Origin: an uncultured Opitutaceae bacterium
GTDB taxonomy: Bacteria; Verrucomicrobiota; Verrucomicrobiia; Opitutales; Opitutaceae
Assembly: GCA_937128785.1 (NCBI GenBank)
Contig: CAKZMS010000408.1
Location: 1 to 7,304, forward strand
Reading direction: 5' to 3'
Length of the DNA stretch: 7,304 nucleotides
Under the pieces are notes generated by a model. It did not search any database, was not told the origin of the DNA, and worked only from the letters and a program-made list of their open reading frames with translations. Below, in pieces: positions 5,909 to 7,304 of the stretch (within the stretch, counting starts at the first letter, position 1; each line of letters opens with the position of its first letter). A program made the translations under genes and the position numbers.

Positions 5909-6300
5909 TGCGGACGCTGATTGATACCTCGGCGTGGATCGAATTCCTGCGGCGGAATGGAGACGTGCAACTCAAGTCTCAGGTAGCCGACCTTATCGGT
6001 TCAGGGCGGGCAGCCTACACGTGTCCCGTACGATTCGAACTATATGCCGGCGCGCGCGGACCCGAGCAACGCATGTTAGACGAAGCTCTGAGTTTCGCCG
6101 GGCGATTGGTAGTGAGTTCGGAGTTGTGGGACAAAGCTGCAGCGCATGCCGCGGCGCTGCGCGCGATGGGTATCACCGTGCCCGCCTCTGACTTGCTCAT
6201 CGCCACGGTTGCAGTCGAAAACCACACGTCGCTTTTAGCCCGCGATGATCATTTCGGTATGATCCGCCAAGGGGTCATGCCGGGGCTGCAGCTGACTTAG
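5908..6300 (+). CDS. vapC: VapC-type PIN-domain ribonuclease toxin
   Basis: A complete 130-residue PIN-domain protein, the toxin partner of VapB. VapC toxins are metal-dependent endoribonucleases that cut tRNA or rRNA and arrest translation when the antitoxin is degraded. The acidic catalytic set is intact: Asp6 in LIDTSAWIEF, Glu44 in RFELYAGAR, Asp95 in ASDLLIATVA, and Asp113/Asp114 in ARDDHF. Length is typical. ATG at 5908 is preferred because it overlaps the vapB stop as TGATG and places the first catalytic Asp at the usual position; a TTG three bases earlier would add only one residue. Translation is probably coupled to vapB. The RNA target cannot be inferred. Confidence 0.93.
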   Translation: MRTLIDTSAWIEFLRRNGDVQLKSQVADLIGSGRAAYTCPVRFELYAGARGPEQRMLDEALSFAGRLVVSSELWDKAAAHAAALRAMGITVPASDLLIATVAVENHTSLLARDDHFGMIRQGVMPGLQLT

Positions 6301-6336
6301 GCTCGCCGTTAAAGCTGGATAAAGTATCACGCCATC

Positions 6337-7304
6337 ATGGCATGGCGAATCGACGAAGCGGTGGTGCGGGGAGAGATTGATAACCGAACCAAAGGTCGCG
6401 TGGTCGGTCGGATCTGGTTCGTGGGGAGCGAGGACCCCGTGCAACTCGACCTGGAAGGCAATGCTTGGCGTGACGTCGCCGGTAGAGTGCTTAAGTTTGA
6501 AAACCCCGACGCCAAGACGATGGACCTGTCCGGTTTGTCTCCGACTCAGTCCGGTGTCGTGGGAGACATCACGGCATCGCGCAAGGTCAAGGTGCCGGAG
6601 ATCCCGATGGATCAGATTGGCGAATACTACGCGGCCAAAAAACCATGGCCTTGGCATTGGGGCAACAGCCTCTACTTCGAGTGGTTCAGCCTGCGCAATG
6701 GCCGGGTGGTGATTGAGTCATCGAGTTTTGAACTGACGATGTACGATGAGTCGACTTGGGAGATGTCGGAAGACGAGGAAGTGGCGCAACGCGCGACCAA
6801 CGGCGAAGCGCTGACCGGTTTTATGCAAAGGATGGTGGATGCTTTGGACGAAGGGGCGGGCCAGTCGGACTCGTTCGATGTCACCCCAGCGGAGTGGTCC
6901 GAAGACAAACCCTCAGTTCACATCATCGACCTTCCGGGTCTACAAGCTGCCGAACGCTTCGACGAGATGGACACACAGCGAGCGTTTGCCCTGCTCAAAG
7001 AGCAACTCAGCCAGGCAGACGTTGGCGTGATGGTGATGGCGTATCCTCCGCGGCAATTGGACTTGGAAGGCACGCTGATCGAGCAGCTACAACAGGAATT
7101 GCAAGGGGATTTTCTGCGTTCCCTGCAAGCCAAACGTGAGGAGAGAAAGTTTCCTCTGCTTGTGGTCGCCAATCAAATCGACAAGGCCGACCCCATCGAA
7201 GAGTGGGCCCCGGACAGCCTCAACCTCGACTCTCCGACCACCACCAAAGAACAAAACATCGCCGAGTGGTTGCAGCATCTCAAAGCCACGCTCCCTGCAC
7301 AGCC
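6337..7304 (+). CDS. Composite frame: Trp-rich conserved-hypothetical-type N-domain joined to a GTPase core lacking the P-loop (partial at right edge)
   Basis: An open frame of 322 codons from ATG at 6337 running off the right edge. Residues 1 to about 165 look like a distinct cytoplasmic domain rich in aromatic residues (VVGDITASRKVKVPEIP about 74-90, then KPWPWHWGNSLYFEWFS), ending in an acidic-helix stretch (MSEDEEVAQRATNGEALTGF). I recall such sequences as uncharacterised conserved proteins but know no function. From about residue 185 the protein reads as a P-loop GTPase of the dynamin/large-GTPase style: IIDLPGL with the G3 Asp198-Gly201, then VVANQIDKAD with a G4-like NQID at 279-282. 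No GxxxxGK[ST] walker motif exists anywhere upstream, so nucleotide binding should fail as drawn. The switch lies roughly between residues 165 and 190 (nt ~6830-6905). The start is supported by MAWRIDE and a 36-bp gap after vapC; there is no strong ribosome binding site. It could be a novel permuted or pseudo-GTPase, a gene fusion by deletion, or an assembly join. Confidence 0.75.
   Translation, partial: MAWRIDEAVVRGEIDNRTKGRVVGRIWFVGSEDPVQLDLEGNAWRDVAGRVLKFENPDAKTMDLSGLSPTQSGVVGDITASRKVKVPEIPMDQIGEYYAAKKPWPWHWGNSLYFEWFSLRNGRVVIESSSFELTMYDESTWEMSEDEEVAQRATNGEALTGFMQRMVDALDEGAGQSDSFDVTPAEWSEDKPSVHIIDLPGLQAAERFDEMDTQRAFALLKEQLSQADVGVMVMAYPPRQLDLEGTLIEQLQQELQGDFLRSLQAKREERKFPLLVVANQIDKADPIEEWAPDSLNLDSPTTTKEQNIAEWLQHLKATLPAQ

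Noticed and set aside
1..7304. CRISPR array, tRNA, rRNA, insertion sequence or transposase
   Set aside because: No regularly spaced repeats, no cloverleaf-like segments and no transposase or integrase motifs were seen on either strand.

Overview
The window looks like accessory or loosely organised chromosomal DNA from a GC-rich bacterium. The type of genes, the scarcity of clear Shine-Dalgarno sequences and a long REP-like palindrome would fit a member of the Verrucomicrobiota (Opitutaceae-like). That placement is an impression from memory, not a demonstrated match. All gene calls come from reading the translated sequence; no database was searched.

Layout from left to right: (1) a minus-strand frame, 825 to the left edge, whose first ~160 residues are a YejB-type oligopeptide/microcin C ABC-transporter permease and whose remaining ~115 residues are the PLP-lysine-bearing part of a class IV (branched-chain / (R)-amine type) aminotransferase. 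The switch is in frame and sits at a Tyr-Ala-Ile-Pro word. (2) A 324-bp non-coding divergent region holding a 17-bp palindrome. (3) A complete plus-strand NAD-dependent sugar epimerase/dehydratase (1150-2016). (4) A REP-like 22-bp-arm hairpin between the convergent ends of genes 3 and 5. (5) A complete minus-strand SWIM-zinc-finger SNF2 helicase of 1097 residues (2096-5389). (6) A 309-bp non-coding region holding a second copy of the palindromic element (23 of 25 bases identical, same orientation). (7) A complete VapB-VapC type II toxin-antitoxin pair (5699-6300). (8) A plus-strand frame, 6337 to the right edge, that starts as a tryptophan-rich conserved-hypothetical-type domain and continues in frame into a GTPase core that has the G3 (DLPG) and G4 (NQID) motifs but no P-loop.

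The genes do not form one obvious pathway. VapB and VapC form a real two-gene operon. The epimerase and the helicase converge and are bracketed by the two copies of the palindromic element. The most noteworthy points are the two apparent in-frame chimaeras at the two ends and the repeated palindromic element in both divergent intergenic regions. The chimaeras could be genuine gene fusions, deletion remnants, or assembly/amplification artefacts. The sequence alone cannot decide, and coverage across nt ~340-360 and ~6820-6920 is the key test.
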